A stretch of DNA of 30,400 nucleotides, from contig JAGQIY010000819.1 of the NCBI GenBank assembly GCA_020430865.1, positions 1 through 30,400 of the forward strand, in the 5' to 3' direction. The stretch is from Myxococcales bacterium. Lineage in GTDB: Bacteria > Myxococcota > Polyangia > Polyangiales > Polyangiaceae. Below, in pieces: positions 8,231-17,421 of this stretch. A program made the translations under genes and the position numbers. The notes beneath the pieces are model-generated. The model was not told the origin of the DNA. It was given only the letters and a program-made list of their open reading frames with translations, and did no database searches. Within the stretch, counting starts at the first letter, position 1. Each line of letters opens with the position of its first letter.

Positions 8231-8749
8231 CTAGATCGTCAGCACGAGCTCGTCGTACTCGACGCCTTTCTGCTTCAACACCTCTGTGAGTGACTGGACT
8301 CCAGCCTCTACCGCCGACGCCTTGCTCGGCGCACGCTGCTCGACCTCGACTAGCTCAGCGTACAGCGGCTCCACCACCGCGATGGCTCGCGATTCCGGTA
8401 CGCGACGTGTGGAGTGGTAGCCGATGATCTCCCCGCCGACGCCGAGGCTCGGGGTGACGTGCGCCAGCACCCAGTAGTGGTCACCGTTCTTGCAGAGGTT
8501 GATCACGTAGCCAAAGAACTCACGACCGGAGCTGATGGTCTCCCACATCAGCGCGAAGGCCGACCGGGGCATGGCCGGGTGACGCACGATGCTGTGCGGT
8601 TTGCCCAGCAGCTCCGCCTCCGAGTACCCGCAGACCTCGATGAACGTGCGATTCGCGTAGGTGATGCGCCCGTTCAGATCCGTCTTGGAGACGATCAGTT
8701 GGGATTCGTCGAAGCGCCGCTCGACACCTGTGGGTTCCGGTCTAGCCAT
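8231..8749 (-). CDS. Stand-alone PAS protein, Aer-type sensor
   Basis: 172 residues. Residues ~15-120 form a PAS domain very like that of the aerotaxis receptor Aer: [37 protein letters not shown] and [13 protein letters not shown] are hallmark stretches of FAD-binding Aer PAS domains. Flavin binding is therefore likely but not provable here. The C-terminal ~50 residues are helical ([14 protein letters not shown]), and may dimerise or contact the downstream receptor. There is no membrane segment. Its stop is 5 bp from the start of the soluble receptor gene, so the two are almost certainly co-translated and probably form one sensor. Confidence 0.9.
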   Translation of the reverse strand: MARPEPTGVERRFDESQLIVSKTDLNGRITYANRTFIEVCGYSEAELLGKPHSIVRHPAMPRSAFALMWETISSGREFFGYVINLCKNGDHYWVLAHVTPSLGVGGEIIGYHSTRRVPESRAIAVVEPLYAELVEVEQRAPSKASAVEAGVQSLTEVLKQKGVEYDELVLTI

Positions 8750-8785
8750 ACTCCGAGATAGAGAACGACCGATCCCCGAGATACT

Positions 8786-9247
8786 TTACGCCACCGCCGA
8801 GACCGCTTGACCCTCACCCTTCAGGACGGCGACGCGCAGCGCGTGACCACCGACCTCGAAGTTCTGAACGGGTCCGAGTGTCTGGTTCGGGTAGCGGATG
8901 TCAGCGAGGTACTGGTGGCGAATCACCGTCGGCATCGAGAGCGTCGAGGGCGCCGGAAGCATGCCCTTCAGCTTGCCACCGATCATGTTCGCCACCTCCC
9001 CCAGCGCGTCCGCGATCAGCTCGTCGTCGAGGTCCTCCTGTTCGAGTTCGAACATGGTGCAAGCGACCTGGGAGGCGAGCTCCGCCGCGCAGTTGATGAG
9101 CACCGTGCCGTTCCAGGCGCCGCTGATACTGACGCTGGCAGAGACGAACCCCTCGGTCTCGGTAGCGTTCGCGGGGCTGGGCTCAGCGCCAAGCATCGTG
9201 CTCCAAACCTCGCCCGTCGCCTCGTTGATTTGATTCGCGTCGATCAT
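8786..9247 (-). CDS. cheX: CheX-type chemotaxis phosphatase
   Basis: 153 residues. It begins MIDANQINEATGEVWSTMLG and has the CheC/CheX/FliY-family fold signature, with the catalytic pair Glu84 and Asn87 in GEVANMIGGKLKG. CheX proteins dephosphorylate phospho-CheY-like receivers (family knowledge). The start at 9247 is chosen because it overlaps cheR by 4 bp (ATGA), a normal coupling; the open frame further upstream runs inside cheR and is Arg-rich. Since no cheY lies in the cluster, its target must be encoded elsewhere or be another receiver. It follows cheR and precedes the PAS gene by 36 bp. Confidence 0.88.
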   Translation of the reverse strand: MIDANQINEATGEVWSTMLGAEPSPANATETEGFVSASVSISGAWNGTVLINCAAELASQVACTMFELEQEDLDDELIADALGEVANMIGGKLKGMLPAPSTLSMPTVIRHQYLADIRYPNQTLGPVQNFEVGGHALRVAVLKGEGQAVSAVA

Positions 9248-10068
9248 GGTGTCCCTTGTAGTCGGTAGCAGTTGGCGCGCTCTGGCTGAACGCGCTGGAA
9301 GCCACAGTGCACGTTGAGCGTCGTCTCGGTTCCGCCGAGAAACAAGAAGCCAGGCAAACGCAGGTGATCTTGCACCCGCGTGAGCACCTCCGCCTTGCTG
9401 CTCATGTCGAAGTAGATCAACACGTTCCTGAGCAACACGACGTCGAACAGCCCGAGGTCTGGCCACTGATCAATCAGGTTCAACTGCGTGAAGCGCGTAC
9501 GGCGACGCACTCGCTCATCGACCTGGAAGTCTCGCCCGCTGGCGTGGACGTAGCCACGATACTCCTCGGCCAGACCGCGGCTGACCTCGAGCGCGTTGTA
9601 GCAGCCACTGCGTGCCCGACGCACCATCTCCTTGTTGAGGTCCGTTCCGAGCAACTCGACGTCCCAGCTCTCGAGACAGGGAAAGTGCCGCTCGAGCAGC
9701 ATCGCGACGGAGTAGAGCTCCTGTCCCGAGGAGCAGCCGGCGGACCAGATGCGAAGGGTACGGTCAGCGCTCCGCGCCCGGATCAGCTCGGGCAACACGA
9801 GTTCTCGCAGCATCTCGAAGGGCGTCTGATCCCTGAAGAAGCTGGTCTCGTTCGTCGTCAGCGCCTCTACCACACGGAAACGCAAATCCGAGGAAGTGGA
9901 GTTCCGGACCTCGTACATGAAGCGTTCGAGGCACCCGAAGCCCTCGAGTCGGGCAAGCGAGGTCAGCCTCGCCTTGACCAGGTAGTCCTTGTCGGCGCCA
10001 AGGACTATCGCGCTCGAGCGGCGCACCAGATCTCGGACGTACTCGTAGTCCGGCGCGGTCAGAGGCAT
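9244..10068 (-). CDS. cheR: CheR chemoreceptor glutamate methyltransferase
   Basis: 274 residues, normal length. The small N-terminal helical domain (~1-75) is followed by TTNETSFFRD, the SAM-binding loop WSAGCSSGQELYSVAM near residue 110, the LLGTDLN acidic strand, and the RNVLIYFD motif near residue 215. It methylates glutamates in the receptor coiled coils using S-adenosylmethionine, setting adaptation together with CheB. The gene overlaps cheB by 10 bp at its start and cheX by 4 bp at its end, so the three are translationally coupled. The absence of tether pentapeptides on both receptors here suggests direct, tether-free methylation. Confidence 0.95.
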   Translation of the reverse strand: MPLTAPDYEYVRDLVRRSSAIVLGADKDYLVKARLTSLARLEGFGCLERFMYEVRNSTSSDLRFRVVEALTTNETSFFRDQTPFEMLRELVLPELIRARSADRTLRIWSAGCSSGQELYSVAMLLERHFPCLESWDVELLGTDLNKEMVRRARSGCYNALEVSRGLAEEYRGYVHASGRDFQVDERVRRRTRFTQLNLIDQWPDLGLFDVVLLRNVLIYFDMSSKAEVLTRVQDHLRLPGFLFLGGTETTLNVHCGFQRVQPERANCYRLQGTP

Positions 10069-11198
10069 GAGAACCTCGCGTTCTGATCGCGGGGGGGGCC
10101 GAGCACCTCGTCACAGATCTCTCCAGCCATGCGAAACAGGGGCACCTGCTTGTGAGCCAGGCCACGCTTGGCTACGAGCCCTGGCATACCCCACACGATG
10201 CTGGTCGCTTCGTCCTGAGCCAGAACGCGTGCCCCCCGCTCGCGCAGAGCGGTCGCACCGAGTAGCCCATCCTGCCCCATACCGGTCAGCACCACCCCCA
10301 GGGACGCCGCCCCGAAGACCACACCGACGGATCGAAACAGAACATCGACCGCGGGACGGCAAGAGTTCTCGGGGGGCGCAGAGGAGAGCTCCGATCGTGC
10401 TGAATCCGGCTTGCCCGAGACGAGCAAATGCTGATTCCCCGGGGCAATATACACTCGTCCGGCAGACAGCGCCTCCCCCGTCGTCGCCTCCACGACCTCC
10501 AGGCGTGAAACCGAGGACAAGCGCGCCGCCAGGAGGCCGGTGAACGCCGCAGGCATGTGCTGGACGACGACGATCGGCACCGGAAAGTCCGCCGGCAACG
10601 CTGGCAGGATCTGGGCGAGCGCCTTGGGGCCTCCCGTCGACGCGCCGATCGCGACGATACGAATCACGTGTCTTGGCGGTACCCGAGCCAGCTCTTCCTG
10701 GGGCGGTACGATGACCGGCGTTCGAGGCCCGCCGCCGGGTCTGGCGCGCTCGGTAAACAGCGAGTCCACGGCTCCGCGTTCCGGTCGGCGGGGATTCGCC
10801 GCCAGGATGCGAGGGGCGAGCTCGTCGCGTATCCACTGCCGCAGGACTGATTCCAGGCTCCCTCGAGGGAGCTTGGTAACCACGTCTGCCGCGCCCGCCT
10901 CGATCGCCTCGAGCGACGCGGCGACGTCCCGAGGAGTACCGCTTGCCAGCAGCACGACCGCAGGGAACCTGGGCGCTGCCTGCAAGGACTCCAGCACGCC
11001 GACGGCGTCCATGTTGACATCGAGCACCAGGACGTCTGGGCGTGTGTTGACCACCTGCTCAATCGCGAGCTCGGACGTGGCCGCGATGTCGACCACGCTC
11101 ACCCCCTGAAGCTCCGTGAGCACACCAGCGATCAAGCGTCGCAGCGCGACGGAGGTGTCGGCGATCAGGACTCGCAGGGGCTGTCGAAGGGGGATCAT
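10059..11198 (-). CDS. cheB: CheB protein-glutamate methylesterase with atypical receiver
   Basis: 379 residues. The methylesterase domain (~178-365) has the full catalytic triad: Ser187 (GASTGGP), His214 (VVQHMP) and Asp310 (TGMGQDG). It removes receptor methyl groups or deamidates glutamines. The N-terminal receiver (~8-125) keeps the phosphoacceptor Asp60 (VLVLDVNM), Ser86 and Lys109. However, the acidic pair is reduced to ADT (Asp14 only), and the usual MPxMDG stretch after the phosphoacceptor reads MDAVGV. Phosphorylation may be weak or altered, so the esterase may be regulated differently. The ATG at 11198 follows the PAS-MCP stop by 18 bp. Confidence 0.95.
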   Translation of the reverse strand: MIPLRQPLRVLIADTSVALRRLIAGVLTELQGVSVVDIAATSELAIEQVVNTRPDVLVLDVNMDAVGVLESLQAAPRFPAVVLLASGTPRDVAASLEAIEAGAADVVTKLPRGSLESVLRQWIRDELAPRILAANPRRPERGAVDSLFTERARPGGGPRTPVIVPPQEELARVPPRHVIRIVAIGASTGGPKALAQILPALPADFPVPIVVVQHMPAAFTGLLAARLSSVSRLEVVEATTGEALSAGRVYIAPGNQHLLVSGKPDSARSELSSAPPENSCRPAVDVLFRSVGVVFGAASLGVVLTGMGQDGLLGATALRERGARVLAQDEATSIVWGMPGLVAKRGLAHKQVPLFRMAGEICDEVLGPPRDQNARFSCL

Positions 11199-11216
11199 GT
11201 GGCTCTCGGAGCGGAA

Positions 11217-13013
11217 TCACGAGCGGAAGTCGGAGACGATGCGCTTCAGATCGAATGCGGTGGTCGCCACGGCGCGAGCGGCGACCTGGGTCTCCTGCGC
11301 GCTCGCCGCGGTGGACGACGCCGAGTGCTGAACCGAGCGCGTGTGTTCGGCGATCTCGGCGCTCGACTCGGCAGCACCCAGTGCGCGCTGGCTGATTTCC
11401 TTGGTGACGGAGTGCTGCTGCTCGACAGCCGTGGCGATGGTGGCCTGGAAGTTATGGATCTGGTTCACCACGCTCCCGATCTCGTCGATGGCTCGAGCCA
11501 CGCGTTGCGTATCGGACTGAATCGCCTCGATGCGATCGCCGATCTCCAGCGTTGCCTTTGCGGTCTCCTTCGCGAGTTCCTTCACCTCGTTCGCGACCAC
11601 TGCGAAGCCCTTGCCCGCTTCCCCAGCACGCGCAGCCTCGATGGTCGCGTTGAGCGCCAGGAGGTTGGTTTGCTCGGCGATGGAGTTGATGACCTTGACG
11701 ACCTTGCCGATGGCCTCGCTGCTGACGGCGAGATCCGAAACGGTAGTGCTGGTCGACTTGGCGACGCCCACGGCGTGGGTCGCGACCGAAGCCGCCTTGG
11801 AAGCGCTGATGGCGATCTCGCGAGCGCTTGCCGCCATCTCCTCCGCACTGGTAGCCACGGAGAGGACGTGCTCGTGCACGTCCTGAGAGCCCTTGGACGC
11901 CGATTCACTCCGCTCGCGGGTGTTGTGTGCGCCGCTCAGCATGCGTTCGCCAACGTTGGTCAGCTGGTCGGCAGAAGCCGCGAGGGTATCGGCGGTCGAC
12001 TCGAGGCTCGCCACGCTGCGCCGCATGCCGCCGAGCAGCCGCTCCAGGGCGTCGACCACGCGCTGGATCGACGCCTCCTCGAAGCGCGGCAGCTCCAGCG
12101 CCAGTTCGCCGTTCGCAACGCGACTCAGGCAGGTCACCAGCACGTCGATGTCCCGGCGCAGGGCACCCGTCTCGGCGCGCTCGCGCGCCACCGCCTCCGA
12201 GATGCGCTGCTCGGTGGACCGCGTCTCCGCGACGACATCCCACGTCACGCAGGTCCCGACCCAGGCCCTCTGAGCGTGGACTGGCACGAAGCGCAGCCGA
12301 TACACGATCTCGCCGAGTGGCAGATCGAGCGTCGCAGGAAGCCCGCTCAGGGTCGTGAGGGACTCGACATCCAGCCCTGCCTCGACCAGCAGCTCGCTGA
12401 GCTCTGCGCCGAGCGCGTCTTCGCGACCGACGCTCCAGCGCTGCGTCAAGCTCGACCAGGCCGAGCGCGCGGCAGCGTTGAGTGACTGAATCACCAGCCC
12501 CGGCGAACAGACGAGCATCGGCTGGGGCGCACGCTCGACGACCGACTCCAGCCGCTCAAGGCGGGACTGCAGCTCGACGATCGGCGAACGGACATGCCAG
12601 ACCAGCTGGAACTCCTGGTCACCCCGCGTGATCTCGAACGCCCACTCGACCCCGTCGATCAGCAGCTCGAGCTGAAACTCGCTCTCGTCCGGATCCTGTA
12701 GCTGACGGAAGCACTCGGCTGGTTCCGCGTGAAACCTCGAGATCAACGTCTCGAACAGGCGTTCCTCGGGTACGTCCAGCAAACCGTCCAGCGAACGCAA
12801 CACGCGCCTTCCGTGGGCGTTGAGGTAGCAGGTCGCCAGCCCGGGGGTCAGCCGCATCACGCTGACCGGCAGCCGATCCAGCTCGGAGGCAGGGTGTCCC
12901 TTGCGCTGCCGCGGAAACACGCTGATCTTGGCCTCGCTGGTCGGCTCCAGCTCGCTTGCTCCGGCCTTGGCGACGCTCTTCACCCTTGGCTTGCGTTGAG
13001 TCGTAGTACCCAT
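11217..13013 (-). CDS. Cytoplasmic PAS-type methyl-accepting chemotaxis protein
   Basis: 598 residues without a membrane segment. After a basic N-terminus come two PAS-like regions: ~45-150 ([25 protein letters not shown]) and ~155-260 ([29 protein letters not shown]). A HAMP-like helical piece follows (~285-335, [17 protein letters not shown]). The signalling coiled coil (~335-598) contains the tip [35 protein letters not shown]. The sensed signal is unknown; PAS domains bind haem, flavin or small metabolites, but no diagnostic residue is visible. It lies between cheW (6-bp gap) and cheB (18-bp gap), so it is a dedicated receptor of this pathway. No CheR-binding pentapeptide is present. Confidence 0.94.
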   Translation of the reverse strand: MGTTTQRKPRVKSVAKAGASELEPTSEAKISVFPRQRKGHPASELDRLPVSVMRLTPGLATCYLNAHGRRVLRSLDGLLDVPEERLFETLISRFHAEPAECFRQLQDPDESEFQLELLIDGVEWAFEITRGDQEFQLVWHVRSPIVELQSRLERLESVVERAPQPMLVCSPGLVIQSLNAAARSAWSSLTQRWSVGREDALGAELSELLVEAGLDVESLTTLSGLPATLDLPLGEIVYRLRFVPVHAQRAWVGTCVTWDVVAETRSTEQRISEAVARERAETGALRRDIDVLVTCLSRVANGELALELPRFEEASIQRVVDALERLLGGMRRSVASLESTADTLAASADQLTNVGERMLSGAHNTRERSESASKGSQDVHEHVLSVATSAEEMAASAREIAISASKAASVATHAVGVAKSTSTTVSDLAVSSEAIGKVVKVINSIAEQTNLLALNATIEAARAGEAGKGFAVVANEVKELAKETAKATLEIGDRIEAIQSDTQRVARAIDEIGSVVNQIHNFQATIATAVEQQHSVTKEISQRALGAAESSAEIAEHTRSVQHSASSTAASAQETQVAARAVATTAFDLKRIVSDFRS

Positions 13014-13019
13014 GTTCGT

Positions 13020-13442
13020 CTATTCCATTCCCGCAAGAACGCTGGCGGGATCCAGCACCAGCAGCAGGTCATCAGGGAGCTTGCAGATCTGGTGCACCAG
13101 GTCGCAGAACTTCGCTTTGATGGTGTCCGGAACCCGCTCCAGTTGCTGCTCGTCCACTTCCACTACGTCCCCAATCTGATCGACGATCAGACTCACGACC
13201 GAGTCACCGACTCGAACGACCACGTTCATGTCCCTCGATTCGGTGCCTCCAGGATTCATTCCGAAGCACCTTCGCAGGTTGATCGCGGAAACGATGCGAC
13301 CGCGAAGGTTGATCAATCCCTGTATCCGCCCCGGAGCCAGCGGCACCTCGGTCATGGGCTGAGGGCGCAACACCTCCTGCACCAGGGAGACGTCGATGCA
13401 GAAGCGCGAGCCGTCGAGGTAGAAGGTGCAAAGCTGTCCCAT
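13020..13442 (-). CDS. cheW: CheW coupling protein
   Basis: 140 residues, one CheW domain: FYLDGSRFCIDVSLVQEVLRP at the start, then INLRGRIVSAINLRRCFG, and SLIVDQIGDVVEVD. It links receptors to CheA in the signalling array. The start codon shares one base with the cheA stop (TGATG), so translation is coupled to cheA. It is one of three CheW-type domains in the cluster; the other two form the C-terminus of CheA. Confidence 0.96.
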   Translation of the reverse strand: MGQLCTFYLDGSRFCIDVSLVQEVLRPQPMTEVPLAPGRIQGLINLRGRIVSAINLRRCFGMNPGGTESRDMNVVVRVGDSVVSLIVDQIGDVVEVDEQQLERVPDTIKAKFCDLVHQICKLPDDLLLVLDPASVLAGME

Positions 13443-15754
13443 CAGAAGCCTCCCACCGCGGCGAAGGGCGTCCCGGAGCCACTCTCCGCCAGCGCTCGCA
13501 AGTCGAGCAGGTCGGTAACCTTGCCGCGCACCACCGCACTATCGAAGAGAGATCCCTGCGTTCCTTTCCGCACGGACATGCTCTCTTGATCGATGATGTC
13601 CTCGACCTCGTCGACGACCAGCCCCACGCTGTGATCGTGATCTGCGTAGACGACCACCTGGATTGGCGCGTCGTTCGCCACGCTTTCCTGCCCGAGGAGC
13701 CTGGAGAGGCGCACCAGCGGCATGATCTCACCGTGGTACTGCACCACCTCGTTTCCGGCTGCCCGCTCCACGGCGCGCGCGTCGATCTCCTCTAGGCGAG
13801 TCACCAGGTTCAGCGGGATCGCGATGCGTTCCTCCGCAGAGCGACAGAGCAAGACGGACTCACGCGCCGCGCTCGTGGGACCGGTGGTCCGCTTGACCGC
13901 CTCACGACCTCGGATCTGGGACTCCAGGAGCACGTGAGCTTCGTGGGCCAGGCCGAGCACATCGAGGATCAGCGCCACGCGCCCGTCACCGCGGATCGTC
14001 GCCCCGGCGTACACCCGCAGCGCCTTCAGCTCTGGTCCCAGCGGCTTGACCACGATCTCCTCGTTGTCGAGCACGTCGTCAACAACCAGACCAAAGCGGC
14101 GTCCATCCGCCTGCAGCACCAGGATGTGCATTCCCAGGGCCGGATCGCGCTGGCTGCCGGGCAGCTTCAGCACACGATCGAGGTAGACCAGCGGGATCAG
14201 GTTGCCTCGCAAGCGATAGAGGTACTCACCTCGCACCTCCTCGACCTGGTTCGCCAGCTGGTTCTGATCGAGCCACACCAGCTCCACCAGGTTCACCTGG
14301 GGAATGGCGAAGCGCTGCTCGGAGACGTTGACAATCAGCGCGGAAACGATGGCCAGCGTCAGCGGGATCTTCAGGCGAACGGTGGTGCCTCCCCCGTCAC
14401 CCGGCAGCACCTCGGCACGACCACCGATGCGCTCGATGTTCGTCTTCACGACGTCCATGCCGACGCCACGCCCCGAGACGTTCGTGACCTGTTGCGCGGT
14501 GGAGAAGCCGGGCTCGAAGATCAGACTCGCGAGCTTGCTCTCGTTCATCAGCTTGGCCGCCTCGTGGGTGATCACCCCACGCTCGATGGCGCGCTGACGA
14601 ATGCGCTCCGTGTTGATGCCCGCCCCGTCGTCGGAGACCTCGACGTTGACCTTGCCGCTCTCATGATACGCGCGAAGGCGAATCGTACCCTGCGGGCGCT
14701 TGCCCTTCGCGGTGCGCTCCGCGGGGGACTCCACGCCGTGGTCCGCAGCGTTGCGCAGGATATGAGTCAGCGGGTCGCGGATCGCCTCGATGATCGTCCG
14801 GTCGAGCTCCGTCTCCGCCCCGGCGGTCTCGAGCTTGATCTGCTTTCCCAGCTCGCTGGCCAGATCCCGAACGACCCGCGGCAGTCGACCCCAGACACTG
14901 CCAATGGGCTGCATGCGGGTCTTCATGATTCCCTCCTGCAGCTCGCTCGTGATGTGGTTCAGAGTCTGCGTTGCCGCGAGGAATGTCGGGTCCTCGGCTC
15001 CGGCCGCGAATGTCAGCAGCTGGTTGCGAGCGAGCACGAGCTCGCCCACCAGGTTCATCAACCGATCCAGGAGCGCGACGTCGACGCGCACGCTCGCTTC
15101 GACGGGGGCCCCCCCGCGAGAGGCCGTGGGCTGAGCGGGGACGGCTGCCTTCTCCGCCTCCGATGGCGACGGAGGCAGTGGGGCTACGGATTCTGCTGCT
15201 CTGGCCTCTGGCTCGGCCGCGGTTCGGGGAGAGGCGGGTTCGGGTGACGTCGGCAGTCTGGACTTCAGCGCCGCTGGTGGGACGAGGCCCTCGGGCATCA
15301 CCTCCTCCACGAGCGCTGGATCGAGGGGCACCACAGCCGCCTTGGACGCTGGGACGGCCTCGCCTTCCGCCAGCGCCAGCAAGCGCTCGACCAGCGGCTC
15401 GTACTCGCCGCCCGTCTCTGCGCCAGAGTCCTGCACCTGGGTGAGCAGCTCGCGCACCGCGTCCACCATGTTCAGCAGCGCATCGGCGATCGGCTTCGTC
15501 AGGCTGAGCTTACCGTCCCTCAGCTTGGCGAGCAGGGTCTCTCCAGCGTGAGCTACCTTCTCCAGTCGCTCGTAGCCGAGGAACCCTGCAGTGCCCTTCA
15601 TGCTGTGGATCGTGCGGAAGATGGATGCCAGACGTGACGTCGGGTCGCCTCCCTCCTCGAGCTCGACGAGCTCGCGATCCAGTTGGTCCAGTCCTTCGAA
15701 GCTCTCGCTGAGAAACTCCTGAACGATCTCGTCTTGTTCGTCCTGTTGCTCCAT
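13442..15754 (-). CDS. cheA: CheA histidine kinase with tandem C-terminal CheW domains
   Basis: 770 residues. P1 (HPt, ~1-110) has the phosphorylated His50 in RTIHSMKGTAGFLG. Residues ~130-220 are a Pro/Ala/Glu-rich linker, with no recognisable P2 (CheY/CheB-docking) domain. P3 dimerisation helices are at ~222-280. The P4 kinase domain shows the N box HILRNAADHG (331-340), G1 DDGAGI (375-380), F box FEPGFSTA (413-420) and G2 SGRGVGMD (427-434). The first CheW-like P5 domain is at ~470-605, and a second CheW-like domain follows at ~630-765 (SVLLCRSAEERIAIPLNLV ... VGLVVDEVEDIID). Loss of P2 and doubling of P5 point to altered partner binding or array geometry. It lies 49 bp downstream of the radical SAM gene. 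Confidence 0.97.
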   Translation of the reverse strand: MEQQDEQDEIVQEFLSESFEGLDQLDRELVELEEGGDPTSRLASIFRTIHSMKGTAGFLGYERLEKVAHAGETLLAKLRDGKLSLTKPIADALLNMVDAVRELLTQVQDSGAETGGEYEPLVERLLALAEGEAVPASKAAVVPLDPALVEEVMPEGLVPPAALKSRLPTSPEPASPRTAAEPEARAAESVAPLPPSPSEAEKAAVPAQPTASRGGAPVEASVRVDVALLDRLMNLVGELVLARNQLLTFAAGAEDPTFLAATQTLNHITSELQEGIMKTRMQPIGSVWGRLPRVVRDLASELGKQIKLETAGAETELDRTIIEAIRDPLTHILRNAADHGVESPAERTAKGKRPQGTIRLRAYHESGKVNVEVSDDGAGINTERIRQRAIERGVITHEAAKLMNESKLASLIFEPGFSTAQQVTNVSGRGVGMDVVKTNIERIGGRAEVLPGDGGGTTVRLKIPLTLAIVSALIVNVSEQRFAIPQVNLVELVWLDQNQLANQVEEVRGEYLYRLRGNLIPLVYLDRVLKLPGSQRDPALGMHILVLQADGRRFGLVVDDVLDNEEIVVKPLGPELKALRVYAGATIRGDGRVALILDVLGLAHEAHVLLESQIRGREAVKRTTGPTSAARESVLLCRSAEERIAIPLNLVTRLEEIDARAVERAAGNEVVQYHGEIMPLVRLSRLLGQESVANDAPIQVVVYADHDHSVGLVVDEVEDIIDQESMSVRKGTQGSLFDSAVVRGKVTDLLDLRALAESGSGTPFAAVGGF

Positions 15755-15803
15755 GGGCTACCTCGTCCAGCGTGGCTGAACGGCCAAACCCATGAACGGC
15801 AAT

Positions 15804-17381
15804 CTACGGTGTCACTTTAAGCGCCGCTGGTTCGCGAGGCTGTCTAGCGCTCAAACAGGTCAGGACCTCCCGCAGTCCTGACTTCAGGTCCGCAGTGGCC
15901 GAACTGAGCAGGCGGTAGCCTCCCGTACCCTTCCCTCCCGACTCGTCGAGCCAGAGCTCGGCGCGACCACCGTCGTCCGCCACCAGGCACAGCTCGGCAC
16001 GCGTCCTGCTCGCGAGACGCGTCTCGACCCAGGTCAGCCTACTGAACGGAGCAGCAGCCCGAAGACGACCAAGCCGGGCTGCGAGGAGCTTCGAGAGGGG
16101 AGTCAGCGCGTCGTCACCACAGGGATGGAGCACGCGCTGCCCTTCGGAGGCAGCACGCCAGATCCGGGTCAGCCAGCGACGAGCCGAGTCGAGGTCGGTC
16201 GGCAGCGCCAGCACGTGAAGGCTGAACACGTCCGTGCTCCCTACCCCGAACCCGGGCGGACGCAGCGCGAGCAACAACTCATCATTACCTTGAGGAAACT
16301 CGACACGAACCCGTAGCTCGCCATCTCCCCAGAGCCAGACCTGAGCGTGCTGTTCACCTTCGCGCAGTTCCGCGAGCCGCGCGGATACGTCCGTCAGATG
16401 CGCCCAGAAGACTCGACGCTCGGGATCGAGCTCCCGCAAGCGCCGCGCAGGAACCGGCGCGATCTGATCCGTGCCGTGGAGCTCCGCGTACTTCTGAAAG
16501 ATCCCGCTGCAGCGCGGCTCGAAGGCACAGCTGGCGCAGCGAGGAGGCTTGAACTTGTCGCGTCGCTTGACGAAGTACTTGTCCCAGGGGCGGCTCAGCT
16601 CGCGGTCGCCGTCCACCGCGATCGTCTCCGTGGCCTCGCCGTCGTGATGAATCCAGGGAGCCAGCTCGGGCGCGAAGCAGAACGGCAGGTTGCCGATGTT
16701 CAGATCGAAGCCTCTGGGTACGCCACGACACAGCCGGGTCAACGCGGGCACCATCTCGGCGTAGCTCGGCATCATCTGAGCGAACTCCTCGTCGGTGCGC
16801 TCACCGGCATCCATCGGACGCACCATGTCGAGGTGCAGTTGCTTCACCCCGTAGCGCGAAATCAGCTCTGGGAACTGATCCACGGACGCGAAGTTCGAGC
16901 CGACCACACACATGTTGACCGTGATTCGCTCGCCACGCTTCTCGAGGCTATCCATCGTGCGCAGGATGCGGCCGAAGGACCCGGGCTTCCTGGTCGTGCC
17001 TTCGTGACTGACCTCGGTGGCTCCCTGAACGCTGATGCGCCAGGTGAAGAACCCGGGGTGGGGCGCCAGGTCGAGCACCTCCTGCAGGAAGGCCTCCCGG
17101 GCGGTCTTCACGCCGTTGGTGAAGATCACCACCTCCTCGAACCCGAGCCGAACGGCTTCCTGGACGACCTCCTTGAAGCCAGGCTGCAGCGTCGGCTCTC
17201 CGCCAAGCAACGTGAGCTTTCGGTGACCCTTCGCGAAGGCCTGACGCACGCTCTCGAGCAGCGGCTCGGTGGGCAGGGGACGCGCCCTTCCGAGCGCCGT
17301 CTGCTGACCCGAGACGCAGAAGACGCAACGATTGTTGCACATGTGGCCGAGCTGGATCTCGACCTGCGTCTTCGGCTCCAT
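15804..17381 (-). CDS. Radical SAM protein with SPASM-like second cluster, substrate unknown
   Basis: 525 residues. The radical SAM cluster motif CxxxCxxC is CNNRCVFC at residues 15-22, with the SAM-binding GGEPT at 60-64. Downstream, Cys235 (NLPFCFAPE) and Cys282, Cys285 and Cys291 (RCASCAFEPRCSG) resemble the auxiliary Fe-S ligands of SPASM/twitch enzymes, which mostly modify peptides or proteins or mature cofactors (family knowledge). The ~215-residue C-terminal region is unrecognised, lacks a clear motif and may hold the substrate. A GTG at 17384 directly before the ATG is an equally possible start. It lies 40 bp after the pseudo-receiver and 49 bp before cheA on the same strand, suggesting co-transcription. 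No short precursor-peptide gene is seen next to it. Confidence 0.85.
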   Translation of the reverse strand: MEPKTQVEIQLGHMCNNRCVFCVSGQQTALGRARPLPTEPLLESVRQAFAKGHRKLTLLGGEPTLQPGFKEVVQEAVRLGFEEVVIFTNGVKTAREAFLQEVLDLAPHPGFFTWRISVQGATEVSHEGTTRKPGSFGRILRTMDSLEKRGERITVNMCVVGSNFASVDQFPELISRYGVKQLHLDMVRPMDAGERTDEEFAQMMPSYAEMVPALTRLCRGVPRGFDLNIGNLPFCFAPELAPWIHHDGEATETIAVDGDRELSRPWDKYFVKRRDKFKPPRCASCAFEPRCSGIFQKYAELHGTDQIAPVPARRLRELDPERRVFWAHLTDVSARLAELREGEQHAQVWLWGDGELRVRVEFPQGNDELLLALRPPGFGVGSTDVFSLHVLALPTDLDSARRWLTRIWRAASEGQRVLHPCGDDALTPLSKLLAARLGRLRAAAPFSRLTWVETRLASRTRAELCLVADDGGRAELWLDESGGKGTGGYRLLSSATADLKSGLREVLTCLSARQPREPAALKVTP

Positions 17382-17421
17382 CACTCCCCAGCTTACCAGA
17401 GCTGGGTTCGAGCCGCCTGCG

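Noticed and set aside
11199..12485. Rightward open frame of 428 codons
   Set aside because: Antisense to the PAS-MCP gene, which has an unmistakable receptor signalling domain.
13934..15247. Rightward open frame of 437 codons
   Set aside because: Antisense to cheA, rich in Gln/His/Asp-Leu as expected for a shadow of a GC-rich gene.
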